DNA of 64,000 nt from Xylona heveae TC161 (taxonomy: Eukaryota > Ascomycota > Xylonomycetes > Xylonales > Xylonaceae). The stretch covers positions 620,001 through 684,000 of the forward strand of contig NW_017264196.1 in assembly GCF_001619985.1 (NCBI RefSeq), read 5' to 3'. Below, piece after piece: positions 33,059-44,357 of this stretch; the first letter of the stretch is position 1; the number at the start of each line of letters is the position of its first letter. The translations under genes were made by a program, and so were the position numbers. The notes below the pieces were generated by a model. That model was not told where the DNA came from. It did not search any database and saw nothing but the letters and a program-made list of their open reading frames with translations.

Positions 33059-34985
33059 TATACATTCTCCCTGTGCACCGCCTGACCAGACAACTTGACA
33101 TCCTTTTCATCTTCCTGGCCAATGCCATCGTCATCTAGATCTGTGCCTGCACGAGCACCCGGTGCGGCTAGGGGCGCAGGCGAACCAACTCCGAGTCCGT
33201 CTTCAAGATGGCGACCAGCACCAAAACCAGAACCACCATCGCTCCCAGCGCCACCAGCACCAGCAGCAAGCGTAGCGCCAGCAAGGCCATGAGCACGCAG
33301 GGCATTGTCAACATTGACTCTGCCCGCTGCTTCGGCGAGATCGTTATCGTACTCTGCACTCATCTTGCGTCCGAGCTTCTCGGGGCCGAGGAAGGTGAGG
33401 ATAATGGTATACGCGTAGACGCAGCCCATGAAGATGCAGATGACTTTGCCGTACTGGTAGCGAGTTTCCGAGCCCTTACTGGGCAAGGGGAAGCGTTCGC
33501 CGATAGTGGCTTCAATGGTCGACGAGGCGGACGAGACCAGGTTGCCGAGCTGGTAGGACGTGCCGACGACAAAGGTGCGGAAGGAGCCCGGAGACAACTC
33601 CATGAGATGGATGGGGATCACGCCCCAGGCGCCCTGCACGCAGAATTGCTGGAAAAAGGCAGCGGCGATAACGCCCTTGTTGGAGACGAATGTGTAAGGG
33701 TACAGCAGGGCGCCGCCGATGACGCAGATGAAGATGATGCTGAACCGGCGCCCGAAGATCTGTGAGGAATAGCCGATGGTCGTGCCGCCGGCCATGGCGC
33801 CCAGGTTGGCAACGACCTGCGTGACGGTGACGGCGTTGGCGGAGAAGTTGTATTGGTTCGTGAGCATGGTTGGGTAGAGATCTTGAGAGCCGTGGGACTG
33901 CGGAAATGAGTTAGAGGAATGGAATGGAATGTACGATTTGAGATGTTGGTGGGGTGGCGGACAGAGATCAGAGAGAGAGAGGGGAAGGGATGGAAACTGG
34001 ACTAAGGGGAGGGGGGAGGATATACCATAAAGTTAAATCCAGCCATGAGAAGAACCAGATAGATGAGAAGCAGCCAGTGTCTCTTCAAAGCGACGCGGCC
34101 TTCGGAGATGAATGTCTTCCCGATATTTCCTTTTTCGTGACGCACTTGGTGGCGTTCCCGGTAGGAGCGGGTCTCTGGAAGACAAAGCCGGAAGAGAATG
34201 ATGAGGACCGGTGGGCCCGCGCCGAACCAGAAAAGCGGGCGCCAGCCGTGGCTGGTCGTGTTGACAAAAGCGCGAGAGAAGACTGTCGCGAGGAGATATC
34301 CAAAGGCGTATCCCTGCTGGAGCATGCCAGAAATGATACCGCGAGCGGCTTCGGGGCAATCCTCGAGAGCAGTCGCCGCGGCGTTACCGTACAGACCGCC
34401 CATGGCGATGCCAAAAAGCGCTCGCACGGCCAGAAACTGCTTGTAAGTCTGGGTGAAACCAGTTCCAAGCTCGAGGGCAATGAAAAGAATGTTGTTGATA
34501 ATGAATGGCCATTTGCGCCCATATCGATCAGCAGCTAGACCAAATGCAATGGATCCAACAGATCGCAGCATCAGCACAAGCGTGATGCCCCATGTTATGT
34601 CGGCTTTGCTCTTGTTAAATGATTTGGCGAGATCGCTGACAGTTAAAGATACAGTGAAAAAGTCGAATGCGTCCCATGTCCAGCCACAAAAAGCAACCTG
34701 GGTAAAAAGCAATTATGAGTTAATGATTTCTTTCAAATTGTCCGGTCAAAAAGAAAAAAAGAGGTAGATACGTACCAAGAAGAACAGCCATTGTTGGACA
34801 TTTAAAAGGGCGAGTAACTTGAACGGATTAGGAGCCTTGGCCATTGGGGGCTTCAGCGTGGGAACCCGAGTCGCTAGATAGCGAGTGATGCTGCTGGCTT
34901 TGCCTTTGGCCGCATCCTTGAGCGGCGGCGGCGACGAGGACCCGCCCTGGGCATAGCCTTTCTCTCCTTCAACCTGGCCCTCCAT
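33058..34985 (-). CDS. Jen1-type carboxylate/proton symporter
   Basis: Three exons: 34985-34776, 34697-34026 and 33897-33058, with phase-0 introns of 78 and 128 nt; 573 residues. It is an MFS permease. The signature of the Jen family, NxxSHxSQDxxxT, is complete at residues 292-304 and is created by the second splice (NFM joined to SHGSQDLYPT). Other family blocks are GWTWDAFDFFTVSLTV in TM1, RSVGSIAFGLAADRYGRKWP and QVVANLGAMAGGTTIGY. Jen1 proteins import lactate, pyruvate and other short monocarboxylates (Jen2 dicarboxylates) across the plasma membrane. The N-terminus is soluble and Pro-rich; the C-terminus is Gly/Ala-rich then acidic. In fungi such genes are usually glucose-repressed, and CreA-like sites occur upstream. 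Confidence 0.93.
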
Positions 34986-37645
34986 GGTGATGCGGGGTTG
35001 AGGTCTGCAGCATAATTTATTAGCATAATGGCGTTTTGATTTGGATGTAAAAAAAATATGCGCTTTTTGGAATTTTTTTTTATCAATTATTGAAGCTCTG
35101 AACATTTATTTAGGCAATGACCAGCTTCAATAATTGCTACAGTCCACATTCTTGAGCAAAACTCCAAATGGATAGCTCCACATAGTATACCAAGACAAGG
35201 CGGCAAATGAACAAAGACCCGAAACAGCTCAAACTTACATTAAATTGAATCACTTCTCGCGTTGTGAACAACAGCTGCCAAACCAATTTGCCAGAATTCC
35301 AGCAGCTCAAGGCGATCGTGACAGAATGACTTGCTGCATCAAAATGCCACTGCGCAGTGGTTGCGACTCTCAATGCAACGGTGGGAACAGCCAAGGCTTT
35401 ATTTATCCCGGGGCTGGCCAAGGCCAATCCCCAAGATGACACCCAAGCTCGGTCCCAGCTTGGCCTGGCCCCATTACCGCGATACAAAGCTTGGCCTCAT
35501 AGTGTGTGGGAATGCATGAGGTAGAATGCCGTACAATGTGCCCGGGGAGGATACATTACGCAAGGGCCGGGCGGGGGTGCCGAAGGGCAAAAACCTCAAA
35601 AGACTTGCCCTTCTTCAGGTCCTTTTTTCTGGCTTTTCCCTCGTTCTCGCTGTTTCACTTCTCCCGGATTGAAGGTTTGGTGGGTAGAAAGGTTGATACT
35701 AAGTTACTTTGGGAAAAGGAAAAGACAGCTTTTGATGGAAAGACGCTAAACCCCGCATTCTCCCATCCCCAGAGACCCACATTATCTCCACTCATCTTTC
35801 TGGGGAAAAGCCAAGCCCCATAGCAATATGATCCCGAATATGACGCAGAAATACTCAACGACACAAGAAGAACGGGAGGTAAATTAATCCATGAAACTGA
35901 CCTTCAACTAAGACTTCTTTTCTCTTCCGTGTTATTTTCTAGACATGATTATGCCGAGCCTTTATGTTCCGAAAGGTAGATCCGTTTGGGCTCAACAGAT
36001 TAGGGGGGACGGCAGATCAAGAGCAGGGGTTTAGCATCCAAAAAGGTATTAAATTGATCAGGGGAGACGAGCAACACTAGATATCAATGACGGCAAGGAA
36101 TGGACATTTTGGTGTGGGGCATAGTTAGTCTAACGGGACAAGTTTGAAAGGCAGCCAGACCGCCAGACGGCAAGTCACACTTGTCAACCGGAAGACGTTT
36201 AAGCCCTCCTCTTCTTAGCGCGATCCACTTTGTCTTTTCTGTCGCCCGTTCGGCGCACCAGGTTGAGGTAGGTAAGACTCCAGAGGTCAGCCATACACAG
36301 CTTCGTATCTTGGCGGCGACGGCGGCGGCGGCACACACGGCTAGGAGCATGGGATATTTACCACGCTTGCTCAGCTGCGGATTTCGCTCGGCCGGATCTG
36401 GTCGGAGCCGGGCGAAAGGGAGAAAGAAGAGGATCGTTTGTAGAACTTGAACGGTATAATTGCACCCAATAGCCGCAGCGCGTACATGTACCTGTACTTG
36501 ATCTCGCATTTCAGATCTTTATGAAAGTGAGAAAGAAGTCTTCTAATCTGGGCATCCAAATATCTGCTATAATGGTATTGGTATGGTAGATATTGTCTGA
36601 ATTTATATGGCTCATGAAAGCGTCCTACAGCCGGGTATCAGCGGCACAATAATTGATCAGAGGCTGGAAAAGGCATGTTGTGTTACACTCTTGCGTGACT
36701 ATTCTTCTTGTTCCACCCGTGTTCATGTGAAACATGCTGCACAGCTATAAAGATTTGCAGAGTTCCCGGTCAGATCAAAAACGGCGCTGAGCATGGAAAC
36801 ATGTGACCGTCTGCATGCCTTTGGAGAAATCGATTGGCGCAAGGGCGGGTCTTGAAGAATATGGTCATGGATGTGCACCCAGAGCGCTGGCTATAACTTC
36901 AGCGAATCATGCCAACCTGTTTCATCTCAGAAATAGAGTCGAATTTCATGTTGGTATCTCGAAACCAAGCACAGCTATAAAGATCTGAGCTTTGGTCAGG
37001 TAATGTTGAGAATATCTAAACCTTTCTTCTCCAATCTCCCGAATGCCTTCGCATGAATTCCAAAGTATAGGTACTTGTAGTTTCCCTTCAAATGATGACA
37101 ACCATCTACCTTGGATAAGATAGGTATGACTCTAGCGCTCAAAGGTTTCCGACAAATCCCCGTCAAAGGAAACTACAAGATAGTGTATAACTAACTAATT
37201 TGAAGCATTGACCGATGCTCGGGGCATGAGAACTCGTCCCGGAATGGGTCAATTCTGATAAAGCTTACCGTATCAGATACCATTACAATCCGCAACGATG
37301 TTCATGTCTTTGAAATGGCTGGACCGTGCCTCAACAACCATACTGAGCGACGGCGCCCGAGGGAGCATAGTTCGAGTTTCCCGATTCCGAAGCACATGGC
37401 TAGCTTAGATAAAAACAAGGAGAAAGGAAGTGGTTATCGCAGTCGGACCCTGATACCCTTGCCCTTATTGTTCGGTAGAAATCGCAATGTTCCTCCGATG
37501 GCCGTGGGGGTCCATGGACCAGGTTCGTTTGTGCATCACAGAGCTAACATATCGGGACTATTCGTGAGTTTAATTGTTATACTCCGCATTAATATATGAA
37601 TTGCCGTTCCGGGTTAATGGCGCCCCAAACTCTGTTATTTTCGTA
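34986..37645. other. 2.7 kb intergenic region upstream of the permease
   Basis: Open frames of 60-140 residues occur on both strands but none looks like a protein. The part nearest the permease carries a cluster of CreA-like motifs. A 16-base direct repeat (36739 and 36969) is noted under rejected items. Confidence 0.5.
35408..35576. promoter_or_regulatory. Cluster of CreA-like sites upstream of the Jen1-type gene
   Basis: Three matches to SYGGRG, the Aspergillus CreA carbon-repressor consensus, lie about 420-590 bases upstream of the permease start: CCGGGG at 35408-35413 and 35542-35547, and GCGGGG at 35571-35576. The consensus is short, so chance matches are expected, but clustering before a carboxylate permease fits glucose repression. 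Confidence 0.35.
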
Positions 37646-39436
37646 TCAGTTGCGAGCGTAATATCCATCAAGGCTCTCAAAATCTTGTCTTCGCGCATCA
37701 TTGTAGGTTGTTCGCTGGAAAACACCCTCAATGCTATGATTCGAACCAGAAACTGGCGCCGTCCGCCAAGCATTCCAGCCGGCGAAAGACGATGACAAAA
37801 GCCTTGCTCGAGGTCGTTTTGCCGCGTCGAGGTTCAACATGGGCGTGATGAAGGATAGTGCCATTGAATCGATGGCTAGGGCGCGTCGATGGCGAGTCTG
37901 GCGGGGGATCGACTCCAATCGCTGAGACCAAAGCCCTACCTTGTCTAAATTCGCATGAAAACTATCATTTCCGTCTCGCTGCCGAAAGGAACGGAATGTC
38001 TCAATGGATTGTCCTTTGATGACCGTCATCATTTCCAAGAAAACAGCGCCAAGAGAGAAAATGTCTGCAGGGCGAGATCGTCGCTGGCGATGCACAGATT
38101 CTGGTGCTGCATAAGTAAAGGATTTTGTTTGGTCCATTGACGACGGGCTGGGATTCGGAGACTCTGTTCCAAGAGGGGGCGGCTCAAGACCAAACGCCCC
38201 AAAGAATATATGATCGCCATTGATCATTATTTTCCTGGGGCAAATATTTTGATGTCTGATATCATGGGAATGAATGTGTTCCAAAGCTCCAGCTAAATCG
38301 GCCAGCCATCCCCTTATCAGCTCGGGACGGATGGTTTTTAAAGGCAGCTGGAGGTATTCGCCAAGGTCACATTCAGCTACAGGCGTCGTGATGATTCCAT
38401 ATGCATTTGTCTGCGTGTATGAGCACCGAATCCGGACTATATTCTCATGCCGTAATGCTTTCAAGCTGCGCAGTTGACTCGCGATCGCTGTTCTCTGGGC
38501 TTGCCGCGTAAACACAATTGTTTTTCGGGCGTAGATTCGATCTTCCGGACCACCAAGCCAGTGTACACGGTCCATTCCCGGCTCCCCGCTCACGCTTTCT
38601 GGTTTCAAATCCTTAACGGGCTGTAACGGGAGCGCGTCGGTCTTATTCAGGTCAATGTGCTCGCCATCTACAGGTAGCAAGCGTACCATGACCCTCCACT
38701 GCACGTTGACCACTTCTTGTGGGTCGTTAACGACCTCGGAGAGGTCGGCTTTGGAAAATGGAAGCATGCCATCCTCTAAAGGTGCAAATATCGCCGCTAC
38801 AGGCCATGCTGCAAGATTCTCGGTCATGTAGAGAAGTAAAGCTGTTCTGGGGTTTCGAAGAGCCCATATGTAGCATATTTGTGCAGTCGGTCGATCCCAT
38901 CCTTGCCTGCTAAGCAGGCTCGGAAACGAAAGTTTGAGCTCCGCGATCAAAGCAGGGGTCAGGATCCCCTCAGCGAGCGAAACTGGAGATGCAATCTCTT
39001 GCTGTCTCTGCGCATACGGCGTTGGTGTGGGAGATAATTGGAAACAGGAGGGTGCAGGTGATGGAGGGATCTGTTGGAAAGGAGTACGAGGAATTGGGCA
39101 AGGAGGATGAATAGGTTGAGGAGCGATTGGAGTGGCTGTTCGACTTGTTGACGGTGATTGCGTTGGTGTCTTCTTGAGACCCTCATCTATAGCCGCCAGC
39201 GGGGAAAGAGGAGGGCTTGGCGACTTTGACCATGGATTGCGAGAAGCCAGAACAGGCGTTGCGCACCGACTTGTCAAAGGTGGCGAGCGCGGCGAAGTCG
39301 GAGAGTTTGGCCATTGCCAGGTTGAACCTGAGTGCAGATTCAACATGGACACCGCATGGTAAAGTGATGGTTTGGGAGGAGAGGATTGAGGAGAAGCAGG
39401 AGACAACGGCCAACGCCAAATGGGCGGACTTTGCAT
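37646..39436 (-). CDS. Pseudokinase with Pro/Ser-rich N-terminus
   Basis: An intronless gene of 596 residues from the ATG at 39436. Residues 1-150 are Pro/Ser/Thr-rich with repeated SP and TP sites. Residues about 155-250 may be a small helical domain. From about 290 the protein follows a protein-kinase fold: a beta-3 Lys in IYARK (305), LRHENIVRI, a hinge region, and the helix ALEHIHSHDIRH. The catalytic loop reads HQNICPRK (395-402) where active members of this fungal group have HKDIKPQN, so the Asp, Lys and Asn are all replaced. The DFG motif reads AFG (414-416). APE (444-446) and the helix-F Asp (RPADIFSLG) remain. The protein is therefore probably not an active kinase and may act as a scaffold or allosteric partner. 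Its uninterrupted frame argues against a decaying gene. Confidence 0.82.
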   Translation of the reverse strand: MQSPPIWRWPLSPASPQSSPPKPSLYHAVSMLNLHSGSTWQWPNSPTSPRSPPLTSRCATPVLASRNPWSKSPSPPLSPLAAIDEGLKKTPTQSPSTSRTATPIAPQPIHPPCPIPRTPFQQIPPSPAPSCFQLSPTPTPYAQRQQEIASPVSLAEGILTPALIAELKLSFPSLLSRQGWDRPTAQICYIWALRNPRTALLLYMTENLAAWPVAAIFAPLEDGMLPFSKADLSEVVNDPQEVVNVQWRVMVRLLPVDGEHIDLNKTDALPLQPVKDLKPESVSGEPGMDRVHWLGGPEDRIYARKTIVFTRQAQRTAIASQLRSLKALRHENIVRIRCSYTQTNAYGIITTPVAECDLGEYLQLPLKTIRPELIRGWLADLAGALEHIHSHDIRHQNICPRKIMINGDHIFFGAFGLEPPPLGTESPNPSPSSMDQTKSFTYAAPESVHRQRRSRPADIFSLGAVFLEMMTVIKGQSIETFRSFRQRDGNDSFHANLDKVGLWSQRLESIPRQTRHRRALAIDSMALSFITPMLNLDAAKRPRARLLSSSFAGWNAWRTAPVSGSNHSIEGVFQRTTYNDARRQDFESLDGYYARN

Positions 39437-40423
39437 TGTCAAGAGATTCACTCAACGTGCAGACAAATGGACTTGCAGAAGTTCATGACAACATAGGACT
39501 GTGCTTCTAGAGAGGTTACAATTCGGCAATAGTGGGATGTGCGGTATGGAAAAGAGAGGGGAATTGCAGTATGCCTTAATAAATTTCAAGTATCCCAAGA
39601 CGATAAGCACTCAGGCTGAATGGAGTGAAACAAGTAATACGAGCAAAGACGCAAATGCCATCATGCAGACTGCACTAGAGAATCCGACTGTATATTGCTC
39701 AAATAGATGTTGGTAATGGGGTTTGCTCGATACCGACGGGTCACGATATAAGCTGCCATGTCATCGCGATAATAGAGAACTCTTGAGCTCCACCGGAGAA
39801 GGTGCGAGCGAAGGAGGAGTCGATCTACCTTACGTTTGATGCGCTGGCAATTTTTTTTTTTTTTTTTTTTTCTGAATGAGCACTTCGCCAAACCCTAAAA
39901 CCGAACCCATGGGTGCGTTTTCGTCTGAAGGATACGTTTGCTGGTGGAGCATATATCTTGACAACCTTTGACCGATAGACTAGACGGAATAATCATGCAT
40001 GCCATGTGTAAGCATCTCACTTGCGACGAAGCAATTCCAGCGGGGTGCCAAATCAGGGCGAGCTGGACTGGTGAAAATGGTCAGCAGGGGGTGCCGCCTT
40101 TTCACTGACCATTCATAGAGCTCATTCGAAGTCAAGCGAGATAAAAGCAACAAATCAACAAGGATTTTCTGCGTCGACTGGGCAGCAGCCTAGCTTTCAG
40201 CCGTGCCTTGTCAAGTGCCCGAATTCTTTAGGGCAGTAGAAAGCTGATTGAAGTCAAGACTTTCTCTGTATGTCATCCTCCTTTCATTCACACATTACTT
40301 ATACTATAATCCTCAGTAAACCTCATTAATTCATATTCAAGAAGCAAGAAATAAGCTTAAATATCCACACATTATTATTACGACTACTGGTTAAAACAGT
40401 GTGTACAGAAACACAGAGCGGAT
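39437..40423. other. Intergenic region between the pseudokinase and Rossmann-protein genes
   Basis: Contains the pseudokinase promoter and a 21-base T run (39851-39871). No gene is seen. Confidence 0.55.
39851..39871. repeat. Poly-T run
   Basis: Twenty-one consecutive T residues in intergenic sequence, possibly a nucleosome-depleting element of the pseudokinase promoter region. Confidence 0.95.
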
Positions 40424-41283
40424 TCAGTAAGTAAGCGTAACCAATTTCCCAGCCCATTCATCTCTATGTTCCGTTGCAACGAGCTTCTCAAACAACCAAC
40501 CCCCCACGTCAGAGCGTGAGATGGTATATCCAATGGCTGGACCCTCTCCCGAACCGTCGGGTAATTCCCATCCGACCCTGATCTGTTGCGTGCCTTTTGA
40601 AGCACCGTCCGTCAGCAGTGACGCCCGTACAACAACAAATCCTCCAAGCGGGGCATTGTCTCCGCTTGACGCCTTCACCATCGCATCCTCCATCGCCCTC
40701 TTGTCGGCGTGAGGAATCGGCAAAAGCCAATGATAAAGAGGTAGCATCAGGACGGGTACATCTCGCCGAAAATCAGTGGTACCTGTAGTGCTGATGGCTG
40801 CAAGGAGAGGCTTCCGTAGGCTAGGGTTTTTCGTCAAAATAGTTGAAATTGCCTCGAGAATCTTGTTCATGGCATCCTCGCAAATGTGAGGATCGTCAAG
40901 CGTTGGCCGCAGAGGATTCGGCGTGAATTTAGGAATGCCGCCCACGCCGGAAATGATGACATCGACGATACCATCATTTGCCTGAAGTGTCTCTCGCACA
41001 GCATTTACATCTTTGACGTTCCCTTCAATGATAGAGAGGTTTGTGTCAATGACTTTTTGGCCGACACCCTTTGCTAGAAGCAACTTCTGTAGCTTCGATG
41101 ATGAACGGACCACTTTGTAGTATATTAGCCTAGGTGTTTGGCATGCGAGACCTCCATGGCCCATCGGAGAAACTTACAGGCTCTAGATTTGTAGCCTTGG
41201 GTCAAAGACAACCTCAGCGTTTCCCCAACGCATCCTCCTGTCGCGCCAAAAACAGCAATGGTCGGCTTATTTGAAGTGGACAT
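40424..41283 (-). CDS. NAD(P)-binding Rossmann-fold protein (NmrA/atypical SDR type)
   Basis: Two exons, 41283-41178 and 41112-40424, joined in phase 1 over a 65-nt intron (GTAAGT donor); 264 residues. The splice creates the expected beta-2 start, SRALVRSSSKLQKLL. The N-terminal strand and glycine motif TIAVFGATGGCVGETL (8-23) form the dinucleotide-binding loop. The following region has IIEGNVKDVNAVRETL and DVIISGVGG, typical of atypical short-chain dehydrogenases and NmrA-like proteins. There is no canonical YxxxK active site, so it may be a redox sensor or an isomerase/reductase of unknown substrate. The C-terminal block GYTISRSDVGGWLFEKLV is the usual end of this fold. Cytosolic location is likely. 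Confidence 0.82.
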
Positions 41284-42347
41284 AACGACGATAGAGGAAA
41301 CACAAAATATATCACAATTGAATGTTTTTCAAACTTAAAAATAAAGCTCTGCTTGTGGAGTTGAGACCGGCTGTTGAAATGTGGCAAGTCTCTCGACAGG
41401 GCGTGGGTACGTTCAGATATAACACCAATTGGAAACTTATGTATCTCTTCAATGCTTGGACCCAAGAGGTCGTAATGTAATTTATATAGATGGGATTATC
41501 CTCCTAAATTCTGCAATCAAAATAAGAAGCCTTACATTGATATCTTACGCACGTAATAGGATGAATATGAGGCAGTGATTAAAAGGGTTGAGGGAAGGCT
41601 TGTGCGGCACAGTTCCTTCAGTGCTGTTCCGATGAGATAAATACCGGAAGGAGTAACTAGAACATGGCTAGTGCTTATTGCTATCAGTTCGCCAGGCCGA
41701 AGCCTTGGAGTGTATACGCCATCGACATCCCTTTCTTGGAAATAAATCGAATGACTTGCGATCAAGCATACGTTGCTCCATATTCCTGCAGCAGGCAACC
41801 AAATTATCATTCTTTTTCGAAGTGATGCTGAGGCTGCAGGCTGCGCGATTGCCCGGCAATTGCCCGAAGCGCCATTGAGATCTCGGACGGGTTCAGGCTG
41901 GAGATGCGAAAGGCGGTGACGGCGCCTTTCTTAGTTTGAAATGTTATCTAAATTGAAATCTTATCAGATCAGCCAGTTCAAGCTCGTTAAACAAATCGCG
42001 AAGCTTAATGACATGCGCAACACGCGAAACAGACGCGAAGCACTTACGCGCACGGAGCGCGACCTCCTGGCTCGACACCTAGAGCTGCACAATGAAGTCA
42101 AAACTCTCTCTCTTTTCAGTCATTCTCTTTAAATCATCTCTCAAGTTATTCCCTCAGTTTTTCTCTTCTCCTTTACACATGTCATCCATATATCCAATAA
42201 CTTCATACACCCTGTGGCTCATCCCTCGAACGGCATTCGCTCCTTCAAAATAGGGAAGCTCTGAAGCTTCCCTCGGCCTGTTGCAGTTTTTGGTGCCGCT
42301 ATTACCGCCTCCTTCGACTTTGAGAGAATAATACTCTCCTTCCAAAC
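41284..42347. other. Divergent intergenic region
   Basis: About 1 kb between the Rossmann-fold gene (minus) and the sirtuin gene (plus). It should carry both promoters. A CT-rich leader (about 42100-42180) precedes the sirtuin. No gene is supported. Confidence 0.5.
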
Positions 42348-44357
42348 ATGCCTATCACGGATGTCCTTGACTCTGATGGTAGCAATCTTCAAACAATTGC
42401 CGATACTTTGGCAAAAGCCAAAAAAGTCGTGATTGTGACAGGCGCTGGAATAAGCACCAACAGTGGGATACCCGTATGTAATTGAATTGCTTCTTTATTC
42501 ACGTCCCTTTGTATTCGAGGCATTCAATTGACAATGTGCGTCCAGGACTTTCGATCAGAGAACGGTCTTTATTCGTTAATTCAGGCTCAGTATGATGGTG
42601 CGAAGGATAATAATACAACAAGAAAACCACGCACAAGAACTGCGCAATCACAAGCAGTTGCTCCGGATGCCAACAGATCCAGATCGCAAAGCAGAATGAG
42701 TGGTCGAGACATGTTCGATGCAAGGATTTGGCAGGACAGTCTGAGCACTGAGGTGTTTTACCGCTTCATCGCGTCCTTTAGAAAAACAGTCCGTGACGAT
42801 ATCGCTCGAACCACAGCAACACATAGATTTATCAAGACAATGCGAGATGGTGGTCGCCTCGTCAGATGTTACACTCAGAATATCGATGGACTGGAGGGCC
42901 GAGACGGACTCAATACCGATCTCGCTTCTGGAAAAGGCAACAAGGCTCGATTCAGCAGAAAGGCCATGCAAAAGCCAAGGCCGGACGGGCCGATTTTCCC
43001 TGGCAGCGATATGTATGGAGGGTGTGAAGTTGTCCAACTGCACGGCGACCTTGAGCTGCTTCGTTGCAGTATTTGTCAAACGTCACGAGAGTGGGGCTCG
43101 GCTGATGAAGAGCTTATGCTCTTGCACGGAGAGTCTCCTCCTTGTGAGACCTGCCTCGGAAAGGATCAGGACCGCCGTTTGAGAGGGAAAAGGGGCTTAC
43201 CTGTAGGTTTCCTGCGGCCAAATGTAGTTCTGTATGGAGAGGAGCATCCCAACGCAGATCTTTTATCGCCTATCATCACGCACGACCTCGCGTCAGCACC
43301 GGATGTTCTTCTCATCCTCGGGACTTCACTCCAGGTCCATGGTCTTAAGGTCCTGGTAAAGGAATTCGCAAAAGCGGTCCATGCTCGGGGAAGAGGAGCC
43401 GGGAAAGTCATCTTTGTAAACAACACCAAGCCTGCTGAAAGTGCCTGGAATGGAATCATTGATTATTGGGTCGGAATGGACTGCGATACATGGGTTACAG
43501 ACATGCGAAAACGGCGATCCGATATTTGGCTCCGACAAGGCGAGTTGAAGCTACCTGGTACGGCGGTTAATAAGGCGGGCGGTCCCAGAACACAGCTCGA
43601 AAGAGCTAAAGAGAAAGGCTTGTCGATGAAAGATCAGGCGTTGCTGGAAGAGGACAAGGAGAATCGAGGTGGCCAAAGGAAGAAGGCGAAGAGTGTTTGT
43701 TCTCAACATGGTGATCCATTGGCAGAAGCAACACAGAATCGAGCTGGCTTATTTGTGCGTAAAGACAGCGAAAGAAAAGGAGAGCAATGTTCCGCTGTTG
43801 AGACGTCGCACTTGCAAAAGAGGCGATCCTTGAGAAACATGGCGCATCCTGCGGAAAGAGAGGATAGCCATCAGACTATAATTGTCGACGATTCGCCCAG
43901 CACTCCCCAGAAAGAAAAGTCCTCCCCGCGGGGGCATGGTCCTGTTCAGCTCTTGACACCACCAGAAAGCCGCCAAGGCTCACGTCATAGCACGCGAGTA
44001 AAGAGAAACCACGAAACTTTCCAGGAAGCAGAGTGCATTTGGAATACTCCGTCAAAACGGCATCGAACCGTTGACATCCTTGCGCAGGATGCACTCAGGT
44101 CCGAAACAAGCAAATCCGAGTCTCAGAGCATACGGAAATTGCAATCTAGGACAAGAGTCACAAGGCTTCAGCCGTTGGGAGACAAAATTCCGAGTCGAAA
44201 AACTGATCAGTCTTCTGATTGGGATTCAGATTTTCTCGAAGGTATCCATGAATATGCCTCATTGCCGGATTCGATGGCAAGGGGAAAGACGCGACATTTG
44301 GTTAGGAAGGAGGGTTCCCGCCATGCTCCGGCCCAGGACTTGATAATTATTGATTAA
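42348..44357 (+). CDS. Hst4-like NAD-dependent histone deacetylase (sirtuin)
   Basis: Two exons, 42348-42473 and 42546-44357, with a 72-nt phase-0 intron (GTATGT donor, CCAG acceptor); 645 residues. The NAD-binding motif TGAGISTNSGIP (31-42) is completed by the splice to DFRSENGLY. Further sirtuin signatures are YTQNIDGLE, the catalytic His in VVQLHGDL (about 207), and two CxxC zinc-binding pairs (RCSICQ and PPCETC), then NVVLYGE, ILGTSLQVHG and FVNNTKPA. The architecture matches the fungal Hst3/Hst4 class, which deacetylates histone H3 Lys56 and affects genome stability; the Aspergillus Hst4 homologue also influences development and secondary metabolism. Residues about 350-645 form a long basic, probably disordered tail with nuclear-localisation-like KR clusters. 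A linker insertion (about 58-85) is also low complexity. Confidence 0.87.

Noticed and set aside
33208-33765. Plus-strand open frame opposite the Jen1-type permease
   Set aside because: Antisense shadow of GC-rich coding sequence; acidic low-complexity translation.
36739-36984. Exact 16-base direct repeat (GCACAGCTATAAAGAT) 230 bases apart
   Set aside because: About one such pair is expected by chance in 64 kb, and the flanks do not match.
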